The notes below the pieces were generated by a model. It had not been told where the DNA came from. It did not search any database and saw only the letters and a program-made list of their open reading frames with translations. A stretch of 64,000 nt of DNA from Streptomyces reniochalinae (GTDB lineage: Bacteria; Actinomycetota; Actinomycetes; Streptomycetales; Streptomycetaceae): contig NZ_QOIM01000024.1 of assembly GCF_003323735.1 (NCBI RefSeq), forward strand, positions 1 to 64,000, written 5' to 3'. The position numbers were made by a program, and so were the translations under genes. Below are positions 49,822 through 57,187 of the stretch, piece by piece (positions within the stretch are counted from its first letter, which is position 1; the number at the start of each line of letters is the position of its first letter).

Positions 49822-50771
49822 CCGAGCACGAGGCAAGTCAGACGTGGTCAGGCCGCCCGGGGGCGGTCTCCCGGGGCATTCCCGAGCAACAGCCCCGTCC
49901 GCACCCGGCCGACCCCAGCATGCAGCGACCCAGGCAGGCGAAGCGGGCGGACGCTATGAACCAGCAGCAGCACGAGCGGCGTGGGCGGGCGGCCCACGGC
50001 GACTCCCGCGGGCTCGACCCGCAGGATCGCGACGGCGCGCGCGCCCTGTTCATCGAACTGCGCAAGCTGCCGGACGGGCCCGAGCGCGCCGAGCTGCGCA
50101 ATCAGCTGGTACGCATGCACCTGCCCCTGGTCGAGCACCTGGCCCGCCGGTTCCGCAACCGCGGCGAGCCGCTGGATGACCTGACGCAGGTCGCGACGAT
50201 CGGCCTGATCAAATCGGTCGACCGTTTCGACCCGGAGCGCGGCGTCGAGTTCTCGACGTACGCGACACCCACGGTCGTCGGCGAGATCAAACGCCACTTC
50301 CGTGACAAGGGCTGGGCCGTGCGCGTGCCCCGCCGCCTCCAGGAGCTGCGGCTGTCGCTCACCTCCGCGACCGCCGAGCTCTCCCAACAGCACGGGCGCG
50401 CCCCGACGGTCCACGAGCTGGCCCAGCGGTTGAAGATCTCGGAGGAGGAGGTGCTGGAAGGGCTGGAATCGGCCAACGCCTACAGCACCCTCTCGCTCGA
50501 CGTGCCCGACACCGACGACGAGTCGCCGGCCGTCGCCGACACCCTCGGCGCCGAGGACGACGCGCTGGAGGGCGTCGAGTACCGCGAATCGCTCAAACCG
50601 CTCCTGGAGGAGCTGCCGCCGCGGGAGAAGAAGATCCTGCTGCTGCGGTTCTTCGGGAACATGACCCAGTCGCAGATCGCCCAGGAGGTCGGCATCTCGC
50701 AGATGCACGTCTCCAGGCTCCTCGCGCGGACCCTGGCCCAGCTCCGTGACCGCCTGCTGGTGGAGGAGTGA
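49818..50771 (+). CDS. sigH: SigB/SigF-type sigma factor (SigH-like)
   Basis: A 317-residue stress-type sigma factor. Region 2 (LARRFRNRGEPLDDLTQVAT, IGLIKSVDRFDPERGVEFST), region 3 (VPRRLQELRLSLTSATAELS) and region 4 (LPPREKKILLLRFFGNMTQS, QIAQEVGISQMHVSRLLART) are all present. The first GTG at 49818 overlaps the anti-sigma stop; ATGs at 49920 and 49956 are also possible. S. coelicolor SigH is known to arise as several proteins from one gene. It drives osmotic and stationary-phase stress genes and development. The position before wblE fits sigH. Confidence 0.87.
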   Translation: MTEHEASQTWSGRPGAVSRGIPEQQPRPHPADPSMQRPRQAKRADAMNQQQHERRGRAAHGDSRGLDPQDRDGARALFIELRKLPDGPERAELRNQLVRMHLPLVEHLARRFRNRGEPLDDLTQVATIGLIKSVDRFDPERGVEFSTYATPTVVGEIKRHFRDKGWAVRVPRRLQELRLSLTSATAELSQQHGRAPTVHELAQRLKISEEEVLEGLESANAYSTLSLDVPDTDDESPAVADTLGAEDDALEGVEYRESLKPLLEELPPREKKILLLRFFGNMTQSQIAQEVGISQMHVSRLLARTLAQLRDRLLVEE

Positions 50772-50826
50772 CCCCTTCCCCCGTCACTTCCCCGCCCCGA
50801 ACCGGGGGCTCCGTCCCCGGACGCCT

Positions 50827-50905
50827 GGTCCTCAACCGCCGTACGGGCTGACACCGGCCCGTACCCGGCTGCCTCCCGGACGACGTCGGGGGGAGGTTGA
50901 GGACC
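50827..50905 (+). terminator. Nested hairpin after sigH
   Basis: GGTCCTCAACC (50827-50837) pairs with GGTTGAGGACC (50895-50905). Between them GTACGGGC and GCCCGTAC form an inner stem. The array is followed by CTTTT. It ends the sigma transcript 55 bases after its stop and before the convergent membrane protein gene. Confidence 0.83.
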
Positions 50906-50929
50906 GGGTGCTTTTGCCCGGCGCCCCAC

Positions 50930-51394
50930 TCACCTCGGGGCGATGCCCAGGGCTTCCGTCGCCTTCGGGTTGACGAGGCACGCCAGCACGGCGACCGCGG
51001 CCAGCGCCAGCGCGGCGGCCGCGGCGATCAGCCCGCCCCCGTTCTGTGCCATCTGCCAGGCGACGGGCAGGGCGAGCAGCTGGACGATCATCGAGGGCCC
51101 GCGGCTCCAGCGGCGCCTGTGCCACAGTCCGCGCGCCGCGGCCAGGGGCAGCGCGGACAGCGCCAGGACCGTCACGGCGAGGGTGGCGGCCTGGACCATG
51201 TCGTCGGGGCTGCCGGTGGCCAGCAGCACGAGCGAGAAGAGGCCGAACGCGGCGACGATCACGCCTTCGACGCCGGTCACCACGGCGGCCGCCACGATCC
51301 TGCGCGGCCCCGGCGCCTTCGTTGCCGCCTCGGCCGCCTCGCCCGTGCCGTCGCCGTCCATGGGCTCTTCCGTATCCGTCTCGGTCACGCTCAC
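50930..51394 (-). CDS. Small integral membrane protein
   Basis: A 154-residue protein with a hydrophilic, acidic N-terminus of about 30 residues and four membrane helices (about 32-57, 68-85, 103-118 and 120-140). TGVEGVIVAAFGLFSLVLLA is the first helix. No functional motif. The GTG at 51394 follows TACGCT with six bases between, which fits a leaderless start. It is divergent from the lipid kinase gene. Its S. coelicolor counterpart lies in the same position between sigH and the kinase. Confidence 0.75.
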   Translation of the reverse strand: MSVTETDTEEPMDGDGTGEAAEAATKAPGPRRIVAAAVVTGVEGVIVAAFGLFSLVLLATGSPDDMVQAATLAVTVLALSALPLAAARGLWHRRRWSRGPSMIVQLLALPVAWQMAQNGGGLIAAAAALALAAVAVLACLVNPKATEALGIAPR

Positions 51395-51462
51395 ACCAGA
51401 AGCGTAGCCCTCCGGATCCGGCGGGGCTGGGCCCCGTACCGCGGGGTAGGTACGCTCACCCC

Positions 51463-52431
51463 ATGCGCGCACTCCTCGTGGTCAACCCGGCAGCAACCAC
51501 CACCAGCGCACGCACCCGCGACGTGCTGGCCCACGCGCTGGCCAGTGATCTCAAACTGGAGATCGCCACCACCGAGTACCGCGGGCACGCCCGCGACCTG
51601 GCACGCCAGGCGGCGCAGGGCGGCACGACGGAGCTGGTCATCGCGCTCGGCGGAGACGGCACGATCAACGAGGTCGTCAACGGTCTGCTGCACGAGGGCC
51701 CCGATCCGCGGCGGCTGCCGCGGCTGGCCGTGGTGCCGGGCGGGTCCACCAACGTCTTCGCCCGCGCCCTGGGCATGCCCAACGACGTGGTGGAGGCCAC
51801 AGGGCATCTGCTGGACGCGCTGGAGTCGCGCACGGAGAGAACCGTCGGGCTGGGGCTCGCCGGGGGCGTGCCGGGCAGTGACGACGCGGAGGTGCCCGCA
51901 CGCTGGTTCACTTTCGCCGCGGGGTTCGGGTTCGACGCCGGGGTGGTCGGCAGAGTGGAGCAGCAGCGCGAGCGCGGCAAGCGTTCGACGCATCCGCTGT
52001 ATGTGCGGCAGGTCGTACGCCAGTTCCTGCACGAGCCGCACCGCCGGCACGGCACGATCACGCTTCGGCGCGAGGGCGCCGAGCCGGTCGGCGACCTGGC
52101 GCTGTCGATGGTCTGCAACACCGCTCCGTGGTCGTACCTGGGGAACAAACCGCTGTACGCGGCGCCGGAGGCGTCCTTCGACACGGGCTTGGACGTGCTC
52201 GGCCTCAAGCGGCTGACGCCGCTGGCGGTGAGCCGTTACGGGACGCAGTTGCTCACCTCCAGCCCCGAGCGGGGGCCACGCGGCAAGCACGCGGTCACAC
52301 TCCACGACCTCACCTCCTTCACCTTGCATTCGCAGGCTCCATTGCCGTTTCAGATGGACGGTGACCACCTGGGACTGCGTACGAGCGTGAGCTTCACAGG
52401 CGTACGGCGTGCACTGCGTGTGATTGTGTAA
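51463..52431 (+). CDS. Diacylglycerol kinase/lipid kinase family protein
   Basis: A 322-residue DAGK catalytic-domain protein: VVNPAATTTSARTRDVLAHA at the start, LVIALGGDGTINEVVNGLL holds the GGDG nucleotide motif, VVPGGSTNVFARALGMP the second motif, and GFDAGVVGRVEQ follows. These kinases phosphorylate diacylglycerol or a related lipid with ATP in the cytosol or at the membrane. The ATG at 51463 is 6 bases after TACGCT at 51451-51456, which suggests a leaderless mRNA. It precedes wblE and is followed by a hairpin. Confidence 0.87.
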   Translation: MRALLVVNPAATTTSARTRDVLAHALASDLKLEIATTEYRGHARDLARQAAQGGTTELVIALGGDGTINEVVNGLLHEGPDPRRLPRLAVVPGGSTNVFARALGMPNDVVEATGHLLDALESRTERTVGLGLAGGVPGSDDAEVPARWFTFAAGFGFDAGVVGRVEQQRERGKRSTHPLYVRQVVRQFLHEPHRRHGTITLRREGAEPVGDLALSMVCNTAPWSYLGNKPLYAAPEASFDTGLDVLGLKRLTPLAVSRYGTQLLTSSPERGPRGKHAVTLHDLTSFTLHSQAPLPFQMDGDHLGLRTSVSFTGVRRALRVIV

Positions 52432-52456
52432 GTGGAAGGCCCGAAAGTCCTTCCAC
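52432..52456 (+). terminator. Hairpin directly after the lipid kinase gene
   Basis: GTGGAAGG (52432-52439) and CCTTCCAC (52449-52456) pair with a 9-base loop, immediately after the stop codon. Confidence 0.78.
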
Positions 52457-52747
52457 TCGAACGTTTAGACCAGGATCCACCCCCTGGAATGACGGCTGTG
52501 AGCTAGCCGACACCAAGGATTCAAAAAAAAGTTTCCGGAAGGGGTTGTATCCGCCGCCGAGGTTTGCGAGTCTCTTCATGGCGATCGGGACGGCCCGTCA
52601 ACAGGGCCCCCTTGAGAGCCGGAATCCCCTCCCCTAACTCCAGTGGGACCCGCATCACAGTTGATGAGGCCCCACTTCCCACGCGGAGGGATTCGTGAAA
52701 GCGTTCACATTCACAAGCAAAGCCACACACGAGGAGAGGTAGCAGCC
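52457..52747. promoter_or_regulatory. Long wblE leader/promoter region
   Basis: About 290 bases without a gene. It has an unusual A/T-rich patch with a run of A at 52524-52531 followed by AGTTTCC, in a very GC-rich genome, and probably carries the wblE promoter. TTGTAT at 52544-52549 is a possible -35-like element. wblE genes are known for long regulated leaders. Confidence 0.5.
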
Positions 52748-53011
52748 ATGGACTGGCGTCACCACGCCGTTTGCCGCGAGGAAGACCCCGAGCTGTTCTT
52801 CCCCATCGGCAACACTGGTCCTGCGCTGCTGCAGATCGAGGAAGCCAAGGCCGTCTGCCGCCGCTGCCCCGTCATGGAGCAGTGCCTGCAGTGGGCTCTG
52901 GAGTCCGGTCAGGACTCCGGTGTCTGGGGTGGCCTCAGCGAGGATGAGCGTCGCGCGATGAAGCGCCGCGCCGCCCGCAACCGGGCGCGGAACAACGCCG
53001 CGACCGCCTGA
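52748..53011 (+). CDS. wblE: WhiB-like iron-sulfur regulator WblE
   Basis: An 87-residue Wbl protein with four cysteines at 9, 37, 40 and 46 (C-x27-C-x2-C-x5-C) that bind a [4Fe-4S] cluster, the GVWGG turn at 58-62 and a C-terminal basic tail MKRRAARNRARNN. MDWRHHAVCREEDPELFFP matches WblE/WhiB1. WhiB1 of M. tuberculosis senses NO and is essential, binding SigA region 4. The neighbouring histidine kinase of PdtaS type is the same pairing as whiB1-pdtaS. GGAGAGG lies upstream of the ATG at 52748. Confidence 0.95.
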   Translation: MDWRHHAVCREEDPELFFPIGNTGPALLQIEEAKAVCRRCPVMEQCLQWALESGQDSGVWGGLSEDERRAMKRRAARNRARNNAATA

Positions 53012-53106
53012 CGCCCAGCCCGGCACCAGCTGCACCCCCGAGACGCAGCGCGCAGTGCCCTCGGAGCGCCTGGCAGACAGAGCGCCCGCACAAACGCAGA
53101 GCGTAC

Positions 53107-53157
53107 AGCGCTGAACCCCCGAGTCCGTGCCCAACGGACCGGGGGTTCAGCGCTTTT
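53107..53157 (+). terminator. Strong terminator after wblE
   Basis: AGCGCTGAACCCCC (53107-53120) pairs perfectly with GGGGGTTCAGCGCT (53141-53154), enclosing a GTCCGT/ACGGAC stem, and ends in TTTT. It lies about 95 bases past the wblE stop and about 140 before the end of the convergent kinase gene. Confidence 0.9.
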
Positions 53158-53294
53158 CGCCTCCGGCGGTGTGGCCGGACGTAGACGCGCCCCGAAGGGG
53201 CGCGGGGAACGGCGCGACCAGCCACAGTCCACCCGAGGACCGCACACTGCGGCCAGTGGCACCCCCGTGCCGAAGCCGGACCCGCACAAGCGCG

Positions 53295-54770
53295 CTAGCG
53301 CTTCTCCGCCGCCACCGGCAGGTCGAACAGCACCCGGGTGCCGCCGCCGGGTGCCGGCTGCATGTCGAAGGTGCCGCCCAACTCGCCCTCCAGGAGGGTC
53401 CGTACGATGTGCAGGCCCAGGTTGCCCGCGCTGCGGGGGTCGAATCCGGCGGGCAGGCCGCGGCCGTCGTCCTCGACGGTGACCAGCAGCCGCACCTCCT
53501 CACGGCCCGAGGCCGCGCCCCGTACGGCGCGCACCTCCACGGTGCCCTGCTCCCCGGAGCCGAAGCCGTGCTCGATGGCGTTCTGCAGGACCTCGGTCAG
53601 CACCATGGACAGCGGTGTGGCGACCTCGGCGCCCAGGATGCCGAAGCGGCCCGTGCGGCGGCCGGTGACACGGCCGGGGGAGATCTCGGCGACCATCGAG
53701 AGGACCCGGTCGGCGATCTCGTCGAAGTCCACCCGCTCGTCCAGGTTCTGGGAGAGCGTCTCGTGCACGATGGCGATGGAACCGACCCGGCGCACCGCCT
53801 CGCTCAGCGCGTCCCTGCCCTGTGCGGAATCCATTCTGCGGGCCTGGAGGCGCAGCAGCGCGGCCACCGTCTGGAGGTTGTTCTTCACCCGGTGGTGGAT
53901 CTCCCGGATGGTGGCGTCCTTGGTGATCAACTCGCGCTCGCGGCGGCGCACTTCCGTGATGTCGCGCAGCAGGATGAGCGAGCCGATGCGGGTGCCCTTG
54001 GGCTTGAGGGGGATGGCGCGCAGCTGGACGATGCAGTCGTTGGCCTCGACCTCGGCGCCGCGCGGGGCCCAGCCGCTGGCGAGCTTGACCATCGCCTCGT
54101 CCACCGGGCCGCGGGAGGGCGCCAGTTCGGCGGTGGCCTCCCCCAGGTGCAGGCCGACCAGGTCGGCGGCCAAACCCAGCCGGTGGTAGGCGGAGAGCGC
54201 GTTGGGGCTGGCGTACTGCACGTATCCGTCGGCGTCCAGCCGGATCAGGCCGTCGCCGACGCGCGGCACGTGGTCCATGTCGACCTCGTGCCCGGGGAAG
54301 GGGAAGCTGCCTGCCGCGATCATCTGGGCGAGGTCGCTGGCGCTCTGCAAATAGGTCAGCTCCAGCCTGCTGGGGGTGCGCACGGTCAGCAGGTTGGTGT
54401 TCCGCGCGATGACGCCGAGCACCCGGCCCTCGCGCCGTACGGGGATCGACTCGACGCGGACGGGCACCTCCTCGCGCCACTCCGGGTCTCCCTCGCGCAC
54501 GATCCTGCCCTCGTCCAGCGCGGCGTCCAGCAGGGGGCGCCGGCCGCGGGGCACCAGGTGCCCGACCATGTCGTCCTGGTGGGAGGTCGGCCCGGTGTTC
54601 GGCCGCATCTGGGCCACCGAGACGTAGCGGGTGCCGTCCAGGGTGGGCACCCACAGCACGAGGTCGGCGAAGGAGAGGTCGGCGAGCAGCTGCCATTCGG
54701 AGATCAGCAGGTGCAGCCACTCGAGCTCGGCGTCCGAGAGCGCGGTGTGCTGGCGTACGAGGTCGTTCAT
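53295..54770 (-). CDS. PdtaS-like sensor histidine kinase
   Basis: A 491-residue kinase. The N-terminal half (NDLVRQHTALSDAELEWLHL, FADLVLWVPTLDGTRYVSVA) is a GAF-like domain; a PAS domain follows (DGLIRLDADGYVQYASPNAL, residues about 180-290). The phosphoacceptor is HHRVKNNLQTVAALLRLQAR (HisKA_2), and the ATPase shows NAIEHGF, DDGRGLPAGFD and GNLGLHIVRTLL. No membrane segment, so it is a cytosolic sensor. This is the PdtaS architecture, which in Mycobacterium signals to the ANTAR regulator PdtaR. ATG at 54770. Confidence 0.9.
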   Translation of the reverse strand: MNDLVRQHTALSDAELEWLHLLISEWQLLADLSFADLVLWVPTLDGTRYVSVAQMRPNTGPTSHQDDMVGHLVPRGRRPLLDAALDEGRIVREGDPEWREEVPVRVESIPVRREGRVLGVIARNTNLLTVRTPSRLELTYLQSASDLAQMIAAGSFPFPGHEVDMDHVPRVGDGLIRLDADGYVQYASPNALSAYHRLGLAADLVGLHLGEATAELAPSRGPVDEAMVKLASGWAPRGAEVEANDCIVQLRAIPLKPKGTRIGSLILLRDITEVRRRERELITKDATIREIHHRVKNNLQTVAALLRLQARRMDSAQGRDALSEAVRRVGSIAIVHETLSQNLDERVDFDEIADRVLSMVAEISPGRVTGRRTGRFGILGAEVATPLSMVLTEVLQNAIEHGFGSGEQGTVEVRAVRGAASGREEVRLLVTVEDDGRGLPAGFDPRSAGNLGLHIVRTLLEGELGGTFDMQPAPGGGTRVLFDLPVAAEKR

Positions 54771-55160
54771 GGAGGGCACGGGGCCGAGGGTACGACAGGT
54801 CCGCTGCCGCCCGTACGGCGGTGCGGTTCCGCCCACCGGACCGGTCCGATCCGTAGACAGAGGGCCGTGGTCTAGTCCACAATCCTGGGTGAAGAACTTC
54901 TGCTCTCCCCGCACAGGAGGGCAGATCGAGGCCCGTGACGCTCTCTGCCCTGACAGCGGCCGGGTCTTGTGGCTCCGGGCTGCGGTGCCGGGCGGGTTGA
55001 GGGTCCCGCTCCGGTGCCGCGGCCCGAAGTGCGTTCGGGGCCCGGGCTCCGTGCGGTGATCGGACCCCGCTGTGGACCCGGTCACCGGACCGGCGGGCCC
55101 GGAGCGCGTGAGGGTCCCCGCAGGTCGGACGGTGTGCCGGACGGCCTCGTCCGCCGGTGT
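54771..55160. other. 390-bp region upstream of the kinase gene
   Basis: No gene is supported. It holds the kinase promoter, the dre-like palindrome at 54867-54880, and, near the right end, repeats of CCGGACGG and a CGGACG/CGTCCG hairpin that probably terminates the aldolase transcript. Confidence 0.6.
54867..54880. promoter_or_regulatory. dre-like (DasR) site upstream of the kinase gene
   Basis: GTGGTCTAGTCCAC is a near-perfect palindrome that matches the DasR consensus core TGGTCTAGACCA at all but one base. It lies about 97 bases before the kinase start codon. Confidence 0.5.
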
Positions 55161-55889
55161 TCAGGCGTGCTGGATGGCCTCGTCCGGGCTCGTCGGGAAG
55201 CGCGTGGTGCGGTCCCCCAGCAGCAGGGCGCGGTAGGTGGCCGTCGCGGCCTCCTCGATGTTCATCGCCCGGCGGAACGCCATCCCGACGTCCTCGCCCA
55301 GCGCCGAGCAGCCGTGGTGGGCGAGCAGCACGCAGTTGTGCTCCCTGGCCTGCTCGGCGGCGCCGTCGGCCAGCTCGTCGGACCCGTTCGGGTGGAAGGG
55401 GACGCGGCCGATCGACCGTACGTAGACCGCGTGGTCGAGCGTGAGCAGCCGGATCTCGTGACCGAGCGCGTCCACCAGGACCGCGTGCTGCGGGTGCATG
55501 TGGACGAGGGCGCCCGCGTCCTGGCGCACCTGGTAGGTGCGCTGGTGCAGCTTCCACTCGCTGGAGGGCGCGGGGTTGCCGCCGACGGTCTCGCCCGCCA
55601 GGTTCATCACCGTGAAATCGGCGGGCTCCAGCCGGTCCAGCCAGGTGCCCTTGCCGGTCACGACGAACTCCTCGGAGCCCGGCAGCCTGGCCGAGAGGTT
55701 GCCGCCGCTGGCCAGCGCGAAGCCCCGGTCGACGACACCGGCCCCGACGTCGATCAGCTGTTCTATGAGCCCGTCGACGGTCGCGGCCTGCCCCATCCGC
55801 GGCTTACGGCGCACACCGGGCTCACGAGGCGCACGGGGCCCACTCGACTCACCGGGCCCGGCAAAGGCACCGGGCTCACCGAGCTCCAC
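55161..55889 (-). CDS. Class II aldolase/adducin-type protein
   Basis: A 242-residue class II aldolase. ASGGNLSARLPGSEEFVVTG, LVHMHPQHAVLVDALG with two zinc His, and LLAHHGCSALG with the third show the metal-dependent fuculose-phosphate-aldolase fold. GNPAPSSEWKLH fits the substrate loop with Ser-Glu. It probably cleaves or epimerises a phosphorylated sugar in the cytosol. The GTG at 55889 follows GGAGGG by 7 bases. It is 14 bases from the SIS gene, so one operon. Confidence 0.85.
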   Translation of the reverse strand: MELGEPGAFAGPGESSGPRAPREPGVRRKPRMGQAATVDGLIEQLIDVGAGVVDRGFALASGGNLSARLPGSEEFVVTGKGTWLDRLEPADFTVMNLAGETVGGNPAPSSEWKLHQRTYQVRQDAGALVHMHPQHAVLVDALGHEIRLLTLDHAVYVRSIGRVPFHPNGSDELADGAAEQAREHNCVLLAHHGCSALGEDVGMAFRRAMNIEEAATATYRALLLGDRTTRFPTSPDEAIQHA

Positions 55890-55903
55890 GAGGCGTCCCT
55901 CCC

Positions 55904-56965
55904 TCAGCGGGTCTCGGTGACCTTGGCGAGGGAACGCGGCGCGTCCGGGTCCTGGCCGCGCGCCATGGTGACCTCGTAAGCCAGCATCTGCAGCGGCAGG
56001 ATCTGCACGATCGGCTGGAGCTCCTCGGGCAGCCCGTCGGTCGGCAGCGCGAACCCGGCCGAGGCGCGGTCCACCTCCTCCTGGCAGCCGATGACCACCA
56101 GGTCGGCGCCCCGGTCCCGGAGCCGCTCCAGCACCGGCTGGAGCGCCTCGCCGCCCTTGCCGTCCGCGACGACCGCGATCACCGGCGAGATGTTGTCCAC
56201 CATGGCCAGCGGGCCGTGCAGCAGGTCGGCGCCCGAGTAGGACAGCGCGGGGATGTAGCTGGTCTCCATCAGCTTGAGCGCGGCTTCCTTCACCGTCGGG
56301 TAGCCGTAGCCCCGCGAGGTGAGCACCATGCGCTCCGCGAACCTGTACCGGGAGGCGAGCGCCTTGACCTCGCCCTTGCGCGCCAGGACCGCGTCGGCCA
56401 CCTCGGGCAGCGCCTTGGCCGCCTCGGCGCCCCGCCCCCCGCGCAGGCCGTCCACGAACAGGTACAGCGCCAGCAGCTCGGCGGTGTAGGTCTTGGTGGC
56501 GGGCAGCGCCTTCTCCGGGCCGGCGAGGACGTCGATGTGGAACTCGCTCACCTGGGCGAGCGGGGAGTCCGCGTTGTTCGTGACGGCGAGCGTGACCGCG
56601 CCCGCCTCGCGCGCCGCCTTCGTGGAGGCCACCAGGTCGGGGCTGCCGCCCGACTGGCTGATCGTGATCACCAGGCAGTCGGTGAGGTCCTGCTGCGCGC
56701 CGTACGCCGTCGTCGTGGACATCGACGTCAGCCCGCACGGCTTGCCCAGCTGGATCTCCAGCAGGTACTTCGCGTACAGCGCGGCGTTGTCCGAGGTGCC
56801 ACGCGCCGTCAGCAGCACGAAACGCGGGTTCTTCGCGGCGATGCGCTCGGCGACCTCGCGGATGGCCGGCCCGCCCTCGTCCAGGATGCGGCGCAGCACG
56901 GACGGCTGCTCGGCCATCTCGCCGGACATGATGGTGCCCGGCTCAGACGGGACGTTCGAGGACAT
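55904..56965 (-). CDS. Double-SIS sugar isomerase/deaminase
   Basis: A 353-residue protein with two SIS domains. FVLLTARGTSDNAALYAKYL (about 45-64) and TISQSGGSPDLVA (about 97) form the first; RMVLTSRGYGYPTVKEAALK and ETSYIPALSYSGADLLHGPL the second. No glutaminase domain, so it is not GlmS itself; it resembles the GlmS C-terminal half and the NagB-II/GlmD deaminases. With dasABC and hexosaminidase adjacent, deamination of GlcN-6-P to Fru-6-P is a reasonable guess. ATG at 56965. Confidence 0.82.
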   Translation of the reverse strand: MSSNVPSEPGTIMSGEMAEQPSVLRRILDEGGPAIREVAERIAAKNPRFVLLTARGTSDNAALYAKYLLEIQLGKPCGLTSMSTTTAYGAQQDLTDCLVITISQSGGSPDLVASTKAAREAGAVTLAVTNNADSPLAQVSEFHIDVLAGPEKALPATKTYTAELLALYLFVDGLRGGRGAEAAKALPEVADAVLARKGEVKALASRYRFAERMVLTSRGYGYPTVKEAALKLMETSYIPALSYSGADLLHGPLAMVDNISPVIAVVADGKGGEALQPVLERLRDRGADLVVIGCQEEVDRASAGFALPTDGLPEELQPIVQILPLQMLAYEVTMARGQDPDAPRSLAKVTETR

Positions 56966-57187
56966 GGGGGTCGCCTCCCGGTGGGGTTCCGTACAAGGGT
57001 GCGGGTGCTTCGATCCTACGTTGTGGGAGCGCACACGGGTTTTCCCCCTGCCACGCCCTCGCCGCCCTCCCCGCCCGCTCCGCGGACGGCGCCTCGGAGA
57101 GGCCGCCGCGGGGCCCGGCCACGGGGTCGCGCACCCTCACGGCGGGCCCAGGCCCGGGGCCGGCGTGGCGGCCGGCGTCCGGGCGGG

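Noticed and set aside
52463..52474. GTTTAGACCAGG as a DasR site near wblE
   Set aside because: Only one half-site matches; the left arm is not symmetrical.
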